DNA of 64,000 nucleotides from Anaerolinea thermophila (GTDB lineage: Bacteria; Chloroflexota; Anaerolineae; Anaerolineales; Anaerolineaceae): assembly GCF_020723905.1 (NCBI RefSeq), contig NZ_DYHZ01000006.1:124001-188000 (forward strand). Reading direction: 5' to 3'. A program made the translations under genes and the position numbers. Position 1 is the stretch's first letter; each line of letters begins with the position of its first letter. Positions 53,081-62,004 of this stretch are shown in pieces. Under the pieces are notes generated by a model that saw only the letters and a program-made list of their open reading frames with translations, was not told the DNA's origin and searched no databases.

Positions 53081-54208
53081 ATGGCAACAGGTGGGAGACG
53101 CCGCGGACGAGCATTTATTCTTATTGCTCTGATCCTGATTTTGCTTCTCGTATTAGCATGGGCAGTGGTCCGCTTCTTTGCGCCACAGCAACTGCCTGCG
53201 GCACCGGGCGAAAGTTCGGTACCGCCAACTCCGGTTGAAGAAATGACTTCCATTGTGATTTCAGTACAACCTGTCTCACGTGGTCTGGAATTCAACGAAA
53301 CGAATGTGACAACCATCCCGTATCCCAAGAAGGATCTGGTTGAGGGTGCATTCATCACCGACATTCAGGAAGTGCTGGGGAAACGTGCCAAGTTTGACAT
53401 CGAAGCCCGCACCCCCATCACGATGACCATGCTGGTTGATCCCACCATGAAGAATTCGCCAGCGGCATTTCAGATTCCACCTGGTCAGGTTGCCATTACC
53501 ATTCCGGTGAGCAAATTGTCTTCGGTGGCTTATGGACTGGAACCGGGAGATCATGTCAACGTGATTGTATCCTTATTGCTGGTGGACATTGATCCGGGCT
53601 TCCAGTCCAAACTTCCGAACAACACGGGAGTCGTAGTTGCTCCAGGTCCTTCAGGTGAAGGTGGACCTACTACCATTTCTGCTTCGGTCAGTAAAACCGA
53701 CTCGCTCTCCGGGCGCACAGAACTGGATCCAACTCTTGGACAACCAATTTATGTCATTCCTTCGGAGCCTCAACGCCCTCGCCTGGTAAGCCAAACCTTG
53801 ATTCAGGATGCCATTGTGCTCCGACTGGGAGACTTCACCACAAGCGATCAGCAAGCCCAGGCTACTGCTCAACAGCAACCCACGCCTGTACCAGCAGGCG
53901 GGCAGGCTCAACAGCCCACCGAACCCGCCAAACCGGATACAGTGACCCTGATTGTCTCTCCGCAGGATGCTGTTACGCTGAATTATTTGATGCTGGCAGG
54001 AGGACGGTTGAACCTTGTCATGCGCAGTGCCGGGGATAGCCAGCGAATTGCTACAGAACCGGTTACGTTGCAGTTCATTCTGGATCAGTACAACATCCCG
54101 AATCCGGCAAAACTGCCTTACGGGTTAGAACCGCGTCTGGATCAGTTCCCAACCACTATTCCGGCATTTCCGAGCACAGGTTCAACCTTCAGTGCAACGC
54201 CGCAATAA
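53081..54208 (+). CDS. cpaB: Flp pilus assembly protein CpaB/RcpC
   Basis: An N-terminal helix (about 9-30) anchors a 375-residue outer protein with an SAF-type domain (TSIVISVQPVSRGLEFNETN, about 48-110) and an RcpC-like beta domain (VAITIPVSKLSSVAYGLEPG). A long Gln/Pro/Ala-rich low-complexity stretch (about 265-290) interrupts the C-terminal half. In diderms CpaB works with the secretin; here no secretin gene exists, so it probably spans or stabilises the pilus in the cell wall. The C-terminal Thr/Ser/Pro tail fits a wall-exposed protein. AGGAGG lies six bases before the ATG. Confidence 0.88.
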   Translation: MATGGRRRGRAFILIALILILLLVLAWAVVRFFAPQQLPAAPGESSVPPTPVEEMTSIVISVQPVSRGLEFNETNVTTIPYPKKDLVEGAFITDIQEVLGKRAKFDIEARTPITMTMLVDPTMKNSPAAFQIPPGQVAITIPVSKLSSVAYGLEPGDHVNVIVSLLLVDIDPGFQSKLPNNTGVVVAPGPSGEGGPTTISASVSKTDSLSGRTELDPTLGQPIYVIPSEPQRPRLVSQTLIQDAIVLRLGDFTTSDQQAQATAQQQPTPVPAGGQAQQPTEPAKPDTVTLIVSPQDAVTLNYLMLAGGRLNLVMRSAGDSQRIATEPVTLQFILDQYNIPNPAKLPYGLEPRLDQFPTTIPAFPSTGSTFSATPQ

Positions 54209-54256
54209 TGAGAAGTAGGGAATTGCAAACTTTACTGGCATGGATTATTGTTAAAT

Positions 54257-54283
54257 CAGATGCCTGAACTCTTCAGGTATCTG
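54257..54283 (+). terminator. Hairpin between cpaB and cpaE
   Basis: CAGATGCCTGAA pairs with TTCAGGTATCTG (12 bp including one G-U) around a 3-base loop. No T-run follows. It may act as a weak terminator or processing site tuning the downstream genes. Confidence 0.5.
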
Positions 54284-54310
54284 AGAGTTTAAGAAGTTAG
54301 AGGAGTTTTT

Positions 54311-55552
54311 ATGCCATCTCAGGAAAAAGTCCGGGTGTTGATAGTTGATGACATCTCTGAAACACGGGAAAACATCCGTCGAATGCTTCAGTTTGATGCC
54401 AACATTGAAGTAATCGGAGCGGCAAGAACCGGCCGAGAAGCCATCGAACAGGCACAACAACTGAAGCCGGATGTGATCGTGATGGATATCAACATGCCGG
54501 ACATGGACGGGATTACCGCTACACAGGAAATCAAGCGGAAACTCCCCTTTATTCAGGTGGTGATTTTATCCGTGCAAGGCGATCAATCTTACATGCGCCG
54601 TGCGATGCTGGCAGGGGCGCGCGACTTCCTCACCAAACCCCCCATGATTGACGAGTTGACGGATGCCATTCGTCGAGCAGGTGTGTTAGCCCACGAGGAA
54701 CGCAAAAAGGTTACTCCCGGCTTCCCGGTAGCGCCGGTGGAACCCGGAATCAGCGCGCCCATGCCTTCCTTATTGCCGCGCGGGAAAGTGATTGTCGTTT
54801 ACAGCCCCAAAGGAGGCACGGGATGCACCACCATTGCGACCAACCTTGCCATCGCATTGAAGTCGGATGAAGAAACTCGAGTTGCATTGATAGATGCAAA
54901 CCTCGAGTTTGGCGATGTTGCCGTATTCCTGAACGAACAAGGGAAAAACACAATCCTTGACCTGGCACCTCGCGCTGAAGAACTTGACCCCGAAATTGTC
55001 CAGAGCGTTATGGTCAATCATCGTTCTTCAGGGCTGGACATTCTGGCTGCTCCCCCTCGTCCAGAACATGCCTCAAAAATCACGGGAGAACAATTCTCCA
55101 AGATGATTGATTACTTGAAGAACCTCTACGCATACATCGTCATCGATACAGCCAGTTCTCTCACAGAAGTGGTTCAGGCTGCGCTGGATATTGCACATGT
55201 TATCGTGCTGGTCACCACGCAAGACATCCCCTCCATCAAAAACTGTAATCTTTTCCTCGGGTTGGCAGATGCCGTGGGGATGAAACGTGACCGCATCCTG
55301 TTCATCATGAATCGCTATGACAAACGAATCAATATTACCCCGGAACGGGTGGGAGAAAGCCTGAGACAACCGGTAGCCACAGCCATTCCTTACGATGAAC
55401 GATTTATTCCAGCCTCCGTTAATCGGGGGATTCCGTTTATGCTGGATAACAAAGCACAAGCCATTGCAAAATCCATCCAGTCCTTAAGCGATCTGGTAAA
55501 GGAAAAGATTGCCAAACTCGAAGCAACTGAAGCAGAACTTTCTGCTAAATAA
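54311..55552 (+). CDS. cpaE: CpaE/TadZ-like protein: receiver domain fused to MinD/ParA-type ATPase
   Basis: CpaE-type proteins place the Tad machine at the right site in the cell. Residues 8-125 form a receiver domain with Asp13/Asp14, phosphoacceptor Asp59 (VIVMDINMPDMDG), Ser87 and Lys109 (LTKP), apparently all intact. Residues about 158-400 are the P-loop domain with the deviant Walker A KGGTGCTT at 167-174 and Walker A' DANLEFGDV at about 198. Many CpaE/TadZ proteins have decayed receivers, so phosphorylation control is plausible here. AGGAG precedes the ATG. Confidence 0.9.
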   Translation: MPSQEKVRVLIVDDISETRENIRRMLQFDANIEVIGAARTGREAIEQAQQLKPDVIVMDINMPDMDGITATQEIKRKLPFIQVVILSVQGDQSYMRRAMLAGARDFLTKPPMIDELTDAIRRAGVLAHEERKKVTPGFPVAPVEPGISAPMPSLLPRGKVIVVYSPKGGTGCTTIATNLAIALKSDEETRVALIDANLEFGDVAVFLNEQGKNTILDLAPRAEELDPEIVQSVMVNHRSSGLDILAAPPRPEHASKITGEQFSKMIDYLKNLYAYIVIDTASSLTEVVQAALDIAHVIVLVTTQDIPSIKNCNLFLGLADAVGMKRDRILFIMNRYDKRINITPERVGESLRQPVATAIPYDERFIPASVNRGIPFMLDNKAQAIAKSIQSLSDLVKEKIAKLEATEAELSAK

Positions 55553-55582
55553 TGGTGGTGACTTTCAAAGGAGGGAAAGCCC

Positions 55583-56998
55583 ATGTCCATTTTAAAGAGA
55601 ATTCAGGGCAATAATCCACCCCAACAGGGAGGGCAACCTCCCAGTAACGGGAGCGGGATTAATCCGCCCACAGCCCCAAATATGCAAGCCACACGGAGAA
55701 TCCCAGCCCCGGGAATCCCATCGGCTCAGGATACCTATCAGGACCTGAAATCTCGTGTCCAGAGCAAATTGCTTGCGGGGTTAGATCCAACAGCAGACCC
55801 TTCCCGTGTGCCCGAAATGCGCCGAACCATCCAGGAATTATTCGAACAAATCCTCACCGAAGAGAACATTGTGCTCTCCCGACCCGAACGGGCGCGGATG
55901 TTTGAGCAAATCGCGGCAGAAATTCTGGGACTGGGTCCTCTGCAATCCCTGCTTGAAGACGACACCATTACCGAAATTATGGTCAACGGTCCCAAAAACG
56001 TGTACGTTGAGCGTGGCGGACGCATTTACCGTGCCCCGGTCACTTTTGAGAACAACGAACATGTCATGCGTATCATTGAACGCATCGTTGCTCCTCTGGG
56101 ACGTAGAATTGACGAGTCTCAACCTTACGTGGACGCCCGCTTGATGGACGGCTCGCGCGTAAATGCGGTCATTCCTCCCATCTCACTGGTGGGTCCGGTA
56201 CTGACCATTCGTAAGTTTGCGCGTAAGCCCATCACCGTGGAACAATTAATTCAATTCGGCTCCATCACCCCGGAAGCCATCGAATTTCTCAAGGCGTGCG
56301 TGATTGCGCGTTTGAACATCGTGGTATCCGGCGGCACGGGCTCCGGAAAGACCACCCTGCTCAACATCCTTTCGGGATTCATTCCATCGGATGAACGCAT
56401 CATCACCATTGAAAACGCGGCAGAATTGCAGTTACGTCAGGAGCACGTGGTCACGCTAGAGTCGCGCCCACCAAACATCGAAGGCAAGGGTGAGATCACC
56501 ATCCGTCAACTGGTCATCAATGCCCTGCGCATGCGCCCTGACCGCATTATCGTTGGCGAGTGCCGCGGCGACGAAGCCCTGGATATGTTACAAGCCATGA
56601 ACACCGGTCATGATGGTTCCATGACCACCGCACACTCGAACAGCCCACGCGACACCCTGGCTCGTCTGGAAACCATGACAATGATGGCTGGTATGGAACT
56701 ACCGGTTCGCGCCATCCGTGAGCAGGTTTCTTCAGCCATTGACCTGATTGTTCATCAAGAACGTATGCGGGATGGTTCGCGCAAAGTTGTCAATATCACA
56801 GAAGTCTCCGGTATGGAAGGAGACGTCATCACCACAACCGATTTGTTCGTCTTTGAACAGGCCGGTTACGAAAATGGGAAGATTATTGGACGTCTGCGTC
56901 CCACCGGTTTGCGCCCGAAATTCATGGACAAGATCGAAGCCGCAGGCATTCACCTGCCTGCCACCATCTTTGGGATTGGCGAACGCCGCAGATTCTAA
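55583..56998 (+). CDS. cpaF: Tad pilus assembly ATPase CpaF/TadA
   Basis: This is a secretion-type ATPase that powers pilus extension, and perhaps retraction. The first 50 residues are Pro/Gln/Asn-rich and probably disordered. The N-terminal domain (about 55-220) leads to Walker [10 protein letters not shown] at 250-258, an Asp box, Walker [17 protein letters not shown] at about 322 and the His box [15 protein letters not shown]. The length of 471 is typical. AGGAGGG precedes the ATG. It follows cpaE by 30 bases and leads into tadB. Confidence 0.95.
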   Translation: MSILKRIQGNNPPQQGGQPPSNGSGINPPTAPNMQATRRIPAPGIPSAQDTYQDLKSRVQSKLLAGLDPTADPSRVPEMRRTIQELFEQILTEENIVLSRPERARMFEQIAAEILGLGPLQSLLEDDTITEIMVNGPKNVYVERGGRIYRAPVTFENNEHVMRIIERIVAPLGRRIDESQPYVDARLMDGSRVNAVIPPISLVGPVLTIRKFARKPITVEQLIQFGSITPEAIEFLKACVIARLNIVVSGGTGSGKTTLLNILSGFIPSDERIITIENAAELQLRQEHVVTLESRPPNIEGKGEITIRQLVINALRMRPDRIIVGECRGDEALDMLQAMNTGHDGSMTTAHSNSPRDTLARLETMTMMAGMELPVRAIREQVSSAIDLIVHQERMRDGSRKVVNITEVSGMEGDVITTTDLFVFEQAGYENGKIIGRLRPTGLRPKFMDKIEAAGIHLPATIFGIGERRRF

Positions 56999-57037
56999 CC
57001 TCAGGGGGACGCACAACCTCGGAAAGGATGAACCCGT

Positions 57038-58009
57038 ATGGAACAGTTCACAATGATTTTGATCATCGGGGGCGCTGTGGCAGTGATCATGTTAATTGTG
57101 GGCATTGTTGTCTCGATCACCAGTGAGCGTTCTCTGGTTGAAGAACGCCTGGGACGGTATATCGAGACCCCTGCTCCGGTTAAAGAACGCCAGACACAGG
57201 CGCCTGTGACAGAATGGTTAAACAAACAGGTTGCCGGGTCGTCCTTTGGCGAAAATATTGCCCGTGAACTCGCCCGTGCGGATATTAAACTCAAAGCGGG
57301 CGAGTACATCGCCCTGATGATCATCTCCGCTTTCCTGGTCGGCTTCGTTTTCTATTTCCTTGGGGATAAAAACATGCTGGTCGGGTTAGCCGGTTCGGCA
57401 ATCGGGTTATTCCTGCCCCGCTTCTATGTTAAAAGCCAACAATCGAAAAGGCTGGTGAAATTCAATGAACAACTGCCGGATATGCTCAACCTGATGGTTA
57501 ACGGGTTGCGGGCAGGGTATTCCACCATGCAGGCACTGGAAGCCGTCAGCAAAGAACTCCCTCCACCCATTTGCGATGAATTTCGCCGGGTTGTTCAGGA
57601 GATGCAGTTGGGCGTTCCCATGCAACAGGCACTGGATAACCTGTTGCGGCGCATTCCCAGTGACGACCTTGATCTGGTAGTCACTGCCATTAACGTGCAA
57701 CGCGAAGTTGGTGGTAACCTGGCAGAGATTCTGGATACAATCTCCTTTACCATCCGGGAGCGTGTACGTATTAAAGGGGAAATCCGCGTTTTGACCACCC
57801 AGGTCATGTACTCTGGGCGTTTCCTGGCGATGATGCCAATCTTCGTAATGGGCATTCTGTATCTGCTGAACCGTCCTTACATGATGGAATTTTTCAAACC
57901 AGAAAACAACGCCAGTCTCCCATGTGGCTACATTGCACTGGTTTGTGCCGCGATTTTGATTATCAGCGGGTACGTGGTTATGAATAAAATCGGGGATATT
58001 GAAGTCTAA
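57038..58009 (+). CDS. tadB: Tad pilus inner-membrane platform protein TadB
   Basis: The 323-residue protein has an N-terminal helix, a helix pair at about 85-125, a T2SSF domain (about 140-265; LPDMLNLMVNGLRAGYSTMQ and NVQREVGGNLAEILD) and two C-terminal helices. With TadC it forms the membrane base on which pilins are assembled by CpaF. AAGGATG lies before the ATG. It ends 19 bases before tadC, whose product is a divergent paralogue with the same domain. Confidence 0.93.
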   Translation: MEQFTMILIIGGAVAVIMLIVGIVVSITSERSLVEERLGRYIETPAPVKERQTQAPVTEWLNKQVAGSSFGENIARELARADIKLKAGEYIALMIISAFLVGFVFYFLGDKNMLVGLAGSAIGLFLPRFYVKSQQSKRLVKFNEQLPDMLNLMVNGLRAGYSTMQALEAVSKELPPPICDEFRRVVQEMQLGVPMQQALDNLLRRIPSDDLDLVVTAINVQREVGGNLAEILDTISFTIRERVRIKGEIRVLTTQVMYSGRFLAMMPIFVMGILYLLNRPYMMEFFKPENNASLPCGYIALVCAAILIISGYVVMNKIGDIEV

Positions 58010-58028
58010 CGGGAAGAGGAGAGGACCT

Positions 58029-58988
58029 ATGAACCTGATCACCATTATTATCGGTGTTGTTGCGCTGGTGGTTATCGGCGCAGGGGTACTGGTCTACATC
58101 GGTCTGCGAAACCCAACCAGCGCAGATGACCGCCTGCTCCAACAACGTCTGGAAGAGTTTAACCAGCGTGGAGAGCAGGTTGACCTGGAAAAAATCGAAC
58201 TCTCTCTGCCCTTCACCGAACGGGTTATCTACCCGACAGCAAGAAAATTGGGAGAACTGGCAATCCGCTTCACCCCGCAAAATGCCATGCAAGACATCAA
58301 TCGTAAACTGGAACTGGCAGGCAATCCGGGAAAACTGGATGCAACCGTGTTCCTGGCACTTCAATTCATTGCGGGTGGTTTCTTTGGAGCCGTTCTCTTC
58401 CTTGCCATGTACTTTGGACAATCTAACTGGCCCTTTGGACAAAAATTCCTGGTTGTCCTCGGTGGTACCCTGTTGGGTTTCTTCTTCCCGCAAATCTGGC
58501 TGACTTCGCGCATTGGGCGCAGGCAAAAAGAGATTCGCAAATCTATGCCAGATGCACTGGACCTGCTCACCATTTGTGTGGAAGCCGGTCTGGGGTTTGA
58601 TGCCGCCATGGCAAAGGTGGCAGAGAAGTGGGAATCCGAACTTTCCCTGGCATTTGCACGGGTCATCCAGGAAATCCAGTTAGGAAAAACCCGTCGGGAC
58701 GCCTTGAGAGACATGGCAGACCGTATTGGCATTCCTGAAATGACCAGTTTCGTGGCGGCAGTCATCCAGAGTGAACAACTGGGTGTGAGCATGGCAAAAG
58801 TCTTACGCATTCAATCCGATCAAATGCGGGTGAAACGCCGCCAGGCTGCCGAAGAGGAAGCCCACAAAGCGCCGGTGAAGATGCTCATTCCGATGGCTCT
58901 GCTCATCTTTCCTTCTTTGATGATTGTGCTGATGACCCCCGCCGCACTGCGGTTGATGAACTCTGCCCTTGCCGGGATGTTTAGATAG
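58029..58988 (+). CDS. tadC: Tad pilus inner-membrane platform protein TadC
   Basis: ATG 58029 follows GAGGAGAGGA; an upstream in-frame start overlaps tadB and is less likely. The 319-residue protein has an N-terminal helix, a helix pair near 110-155 and a T2SSF domain (MPDALDLLTICVEAGLGFDA, about 172; VIQEIQLGKTRRDAL). Its MKVLIPMALLIFPSLM-like end (KMLIPMALLIFPSLMIVLM) is the conserved TadC C-terminus. It closes the recognisable pilus genes. ComF follows with a 22-base gap on the same strand. Confidence 0.93.
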   Translation: MNLITIIIGVVALVVIGAGVLVYIGLRNPTSADDRLLQQRLEEFNQRGEQVDLEKIELSLPFTERVIYPTARKLGELAIRFTPQNAMQDINRKLELAGNPGKLDATVFLALQFIAGGFFGAVLFLAMYFGQSNWPFGQKFLVVLGGTLLGFFFPQIWLTSRIGRRQKEIRKSMPDALDLLTICVEAGLGFDAAMAKVAEKWESELSLAFARVIQEIQLGKTRRDALRDMADRIGIPEMTSFVAAVIQSEQLGVSMAKVLRIQSDQMRVKRRQAAEEEAHKAPVKMLIPMALLIFPSLMIVLMTPAALRLMNSALAGMFR

Positions 58989-59010
58989 AGGGCTGGAAAA
59001 GGAGAAGCCC

Positions 59011-59766
59011 ATGATTGTGTCGGGTAGCAAGATGCACCCGGCTGGTTTTCTCTACCACCTTGGCTGGACCGCGGTTGACTGGTTGTTTCCGCCATACTGT
59101 ATCGACTGCGGGACACTGGGAGAACGCTGGTGTCAGGCCTGTCAGGAGAAAGTGCCCTTCCTGGCTCCTCCTCTCTGTGAACAATGCGGAAGACCTATTG
59201 AGCGTGCCGGGCTTTGCCCGGAATGCCAACATGAGCCTTTGCCACTGGACGGCGTGCGCTCCTGTTATGTCTACGAAGGAACCATTCGCGAAGCCATTCA
59301 CCGCCTGAAATTTGAAAAAGACCTTGGATTAGCGGAAATTTTAGCCAAAGCACTGGTAAAAACGCTCTCTCATGAACACTGGAACATTGAAGTGATTACC
59401 AGTGTTCCGGTCAGTTCCACCCGCATGAAAGAACGAGGTTACAATCAGGCAGAAATGCTGGCAGTTCCTCTGGCACTCATTACGGGCATTCCCTATAAGC
59501 GTTCTCTACTCAAACGGATCAAAGAGAGCCCCTCTCAAATTGGGCTGGGAAGGCAAGAACGCCAGGAAAATATTCGCGATGCTTTCGTGGCAACAGCCCG
59601 GGCAAGCCAATTCTCATCTATACTTGTTATAGATGATGTCATCACCACTGGCTCAACATTGCAATCCTGCGCTCTGGCACTTCGGGAGCAAGGAGTGAAG
59701 CAAGTATTTGGGCTCACCCTTGCCAGAGCGATTTCGCGCGATCCGCTGGCTCGCGCAATATCCTAA
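59011..59766 (+). CDS. comF: ComF-family phosphoribosyltransferase-like protein
   Basis: ATG 59011 follows AAAAGGAGAA. The 251-residue protein has two Cys4 zinc knuckles (Cys30/33/41/44 and Cys56/59/69/72) and a PRTase-type domain with the PRPP loop LVIDDVITTGST near 208. ComFC proteins are needed for DNA uptake in several naturally competent bacteria, although many non-competent species also carry them. Its position at the end of the Tad pilus operon suggests, but does not prove, a pilus-linked DNA uptake role. The C-terminus carries a short duplication (ARAISRDPLARAIS). Confidence 0.92.
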   Translation: MIVSGSKMHPAGFLYHLGWTAVDWLFPPYCIDCGTLGERWCQACQEKVPFLAPPLCEQCGRPIERAGLCPECQHEPLPLDGVRSCYVYEGTIREAIHRLKFEKDLGLAEILAKALVKTLSHEHWNIEVITSVPVSSTRMKERGYNQAEMLAVPLALITGIPYKRSLLKRIKESPSQIGLGRQERQENIRDAFVATARASQFSSILVIDDVITTGSTLQSCALALREQGVKQVFGLTLARAISRDPLARAIS

Positions 59767-59789
59767 ATCTTTTCTCTAAGGAGGACCAT

Positions 59790-60359
59790 ATGACACTCAA
59801 GGTCGAAATCTACCCCAAAAATCTTGAACTGACCCCTCACATTGCCGACTACATCACCAAGAAAGCCTCCAAACTGGATCGCTATCTCAGCGATATTGAG
59901 GAAACCCGCGTTGACCTCGAGTTTCAGAAATCCATGCGCAACCCTGCCGACCGCCAGGTAGCCCAGATCACCATTCGGGGACGAGGTTATATCCTGCGCA
60001 CGCAAGAACGCTCCGATGATATCCTGACCGCTTTTGATACCGCCCTGGACAATCTGCAGCGTAAAATGGAACGATATAAAGGGAAACGGGTTCGCGGACG
60101 CGGCGACGGTACACCGGCATCTGGTGTTAAGGAAGAGGCTATGGAAATGGAAACGGTAGAAGAAGAGACCCCGCCGTTAATCACCCGACGGAAGACCTTC
60201 ACCCTGGTGCCGATGGATGAAATGGAAGCCCTGGAGCAAATGAAGGCTCTTGGACATGAGAATTTCTTCGTCTTTTACAACATCAACACGAATTCTGTTA
60301 ACGTCCTCTACCAACGGCGGGATGGTACATACGGGTTGATTGAAACGCGACTCGGTTAA
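59790..60359 (+). CDS. hpf: Long-form ribosome hibernation promoting factor
   Basis: The N-terminal S30AE domain (about 1-100; KVEIYPKNLELTPHIADYI) blocks the decoding site. A charged linker (about 100-130, rich in Arg then Glu) leads to the C-terminal dimerisation domain (about 132-187; RRKTFTLVPMDEMEALEQM, FFVFYNINTNSVNVLYQRRD), which joins two ribosomes into 100S particles. At 189 residues it is the long form found outside gamma-proteobacteria. AAGGAGG precedes the ATG, 23 bases after comF, and a terminator follows. Confidence 0.95.
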   Translation: MTLKVEIYPKNLELTPHIADYITKKASKLDRYLSDIEETRVDLEFQKSMRNPADRQVAQITIRGRGYILRTQERSDDILTAFDTALDNLQRKMERYKGKRVRGRGDGTPASGVKEEAMEMETVEEETPPLITRRKTFTLVPMDEMEALEQMKALGHENFFVFYNINTNSVNVLYQRRDGTYGLIETRLG

Positions 60360-60389
60360 TGTGGTAAAGATTCTCTCTGGAAGGAACAT

Positions 60390-60413
60390 AGGGGCGCTGA
60401 TAGCGCCCCTTTA
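60390..60413 (+). terminator. Terminator after the hibernation factor gene
   Basis: AGGGGCGCT and AGCGCCCCT form a 9-bp GC-rich stem with a 3-base loop followed by TTTA, 30 bases after the stop. Confidence 0.8.
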
Positions 60414-60435
60414 TCATTGTAATGACTGAGTAAGA

Positions 60436-60441
60436 TATAAT
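60436..60441 (+). promoter_or_regulatory. -10 element 6 bases before a start codon
   Basis: A perfect TATAAT ends six bases before the ATG of the spermidine-synthase-like gene. There is no Shine-Dalgarno, so the mRNA may be leaderless. Confidence 0.55.
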
Positions 60442-60447
60442 TTCTAT

Positions 60448-62004
60448 ATGCGCTCTTCACAACTTTACCTCGCTGTTTTCTTTTCCGGTTTAACCACCCT
60501 CTCAGCAGAACTGGCGGCAGCGCGTTTGCTGGAAAACCATTTTGGCAACAGCAACCTCATTTACGCCACAATCATCGGTTTAATCCTTATCTACTTGACC
60601 TTAGGATACTTTCTGGGCGGGCGCTGGGCTGATCGTTCTCCCCATCCAGACACCTTTCTTCAAATTTTACTGTGGGGTGGGTTCTCCATTGGACTGATTC
60701 CACTGGTATCGCGCCCGCTACTGCAAATTGCCAGCCGCGCCTTCGATGCATATCAGATGGGAATGTTAATTGGTGCTTTTGTTGTAGTGATGGTTCTGTT
60801 TGTCATTCCCATCACATTACTGGGCACTGCTTCCCCATTTGCCATCCGTCTCGCTATCGAAGAGACTACCAGAGCAGGTCAGGTTTCTGGAAAAATCTAT
60901 GCCATCTCCACATTGGGATCCTTTATTGGCACGTTTTTGCCGGGATTGTTCCTGATCCCTGCTTTCGGGACATACCGCACATTTATCATCATCAGCGGGT
61001 TGCTGATTGTTGTAGCCCTCCTGCTTTATCTCCGACTTTACGGTTTAAGACGCGCTCTTGTTTATGTCTGGATGCCGATTATCCTGGTCCTCCTGGGTAT
61101 TCTGGGTGTGAGAGGGTTTGACAAGCCCACATCCGGGCTGATTTATGAGACTGAATCTTCATACAACTACATTCAGGTGGTGGAACAGAATGGATACCGT
61201 TACCTGCGATTGAATGAAGGACAGGGCATTCATTCCATGTATCATCCCACCGAACTCTTGTACGCAGGACCCTGGGAACAGGTGCTGGTTGCCCCTTATC
61301 TGAATACCCCCATTGTTGAACCTGAATCCATCAACAGCATGGCAATTATTGGTTTAGCCGCCGGAACAACCGCACGCCAGGCTGTGAAAGCCTATCCCGG
61401 GATCCAAATTGATGGCTTTGAACTGGATCCCAAAATTGTGGAAGCAGGGAAGCGATATTTTGACATGGAACAACCCGGATTAACCGTCTATATTCAGGAC
61501 GGGCGCTGGGGATTGAGCCACAGCCCTTCTCGATATCAGATTATCAGCCTGGATGCTTACCGCCCTCCCTATATTCCCTGGCACCTGACCACTCAGGAGT
61601 TTTTTCAGATTGTTCGTGACCATCTCACCGAGGACGGTGTAGTCGTGATGAATGTAGGTCATGTGCCTGACGACACCCGATTGATTGAAGGGTTATGTAC
61701 CACACTTGCCTCAGTTTTTCCCAGCGTGTATGTGATGGATCTGCCCCAGACCTTCAATTCGCTCATTTACGCCACGGTGCAACCCACCACGCTTGCCAAC
61801 CTGGAAACCAACTGGATCGCTCTCCTACAAAGGGAAAACCCTTCCCCATTAATCTTATATCCTCTACAGGTCATGCTTGAGAATATCCGTCCGGCACCTA
61901 TCAGCGGTATGGTGTTCACTGATGATCACGCCCCGGTAGAATGGATAACCAACGAAATGATCATCCGTTTCTTTTTTGAGGGGGGTATGGAGGTTCTTCA
62001 ATGA
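60448..62004 (+). CDS. Membrane-fused spermidine-synthase-like protein
   Basis: Seven or so helices in residues 1-225 (LYLAVFFSGLTTLSAELAAARLLENHFG at the start) precede a soluble methyltransferase-like Rossmann domain (about 250-500). MAIIGLAAGTTARQAVKAYP is the nucleotide loop, followed by DGFELDPKIVEAGKRYF and ISLDAYRPPYIPWHLTTQEF. This is the 'fused MFS/spermidine synthase' layout, found widely in bacteria but without a settled substrate. The usual GGGxG loop is GLAAG here. It overlaps the DUF1461 gene by four bases. Confidence 0.85.
   Translation: MRSSQLYLAVFFSGLTTLSAELAAARLLENHFGNSNLIYATIIGLILIYLTLGYFLGGRWADRSPHPDTFLQILLWGGFSIGLIPLVSRPLLQIASRAFDAYQMGMLIGAFVVVMVLFVIPITLLGTASPFAIRLAIEETTRAGQVSGKIYAISTLGSFIGTFLPGLFLIPAFGTYRTFIIISGLLIVVALLLYLRLYGLRRALVYVWMPIILVLLGILGVRGFDKPTSGLIYETESSYNYIQVVEQNGYRYLRLNEGQGIHSMYHPTELLYAGPWEQVLVAPYLNTPIVEPESINSMAIIGLAAGTTARQAVKAYPGIQIDGFELDPKIVEAGKRYFDMEQPGLTVYIQDGRWGLSHSPSRYQIISLDAYRPPYIPWHLTTQEFFQIVRDHLTEDGVVVMNVGHVPDDTRLIEGLCTTLASVFPSVYVMDLPQTFNSLIYATVQPTTLANLETNWIALLQRENPSPLILYPLQVMLENIRPAPISGMVFTDDHAPVEWITNEMIIRFFFEGGMEVLQ

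Noticed and set aside
57407-58045. Minus-strand open frame of 212 codons
   Set aside because: Antisense to tadB and the start of tadC, both well supported.
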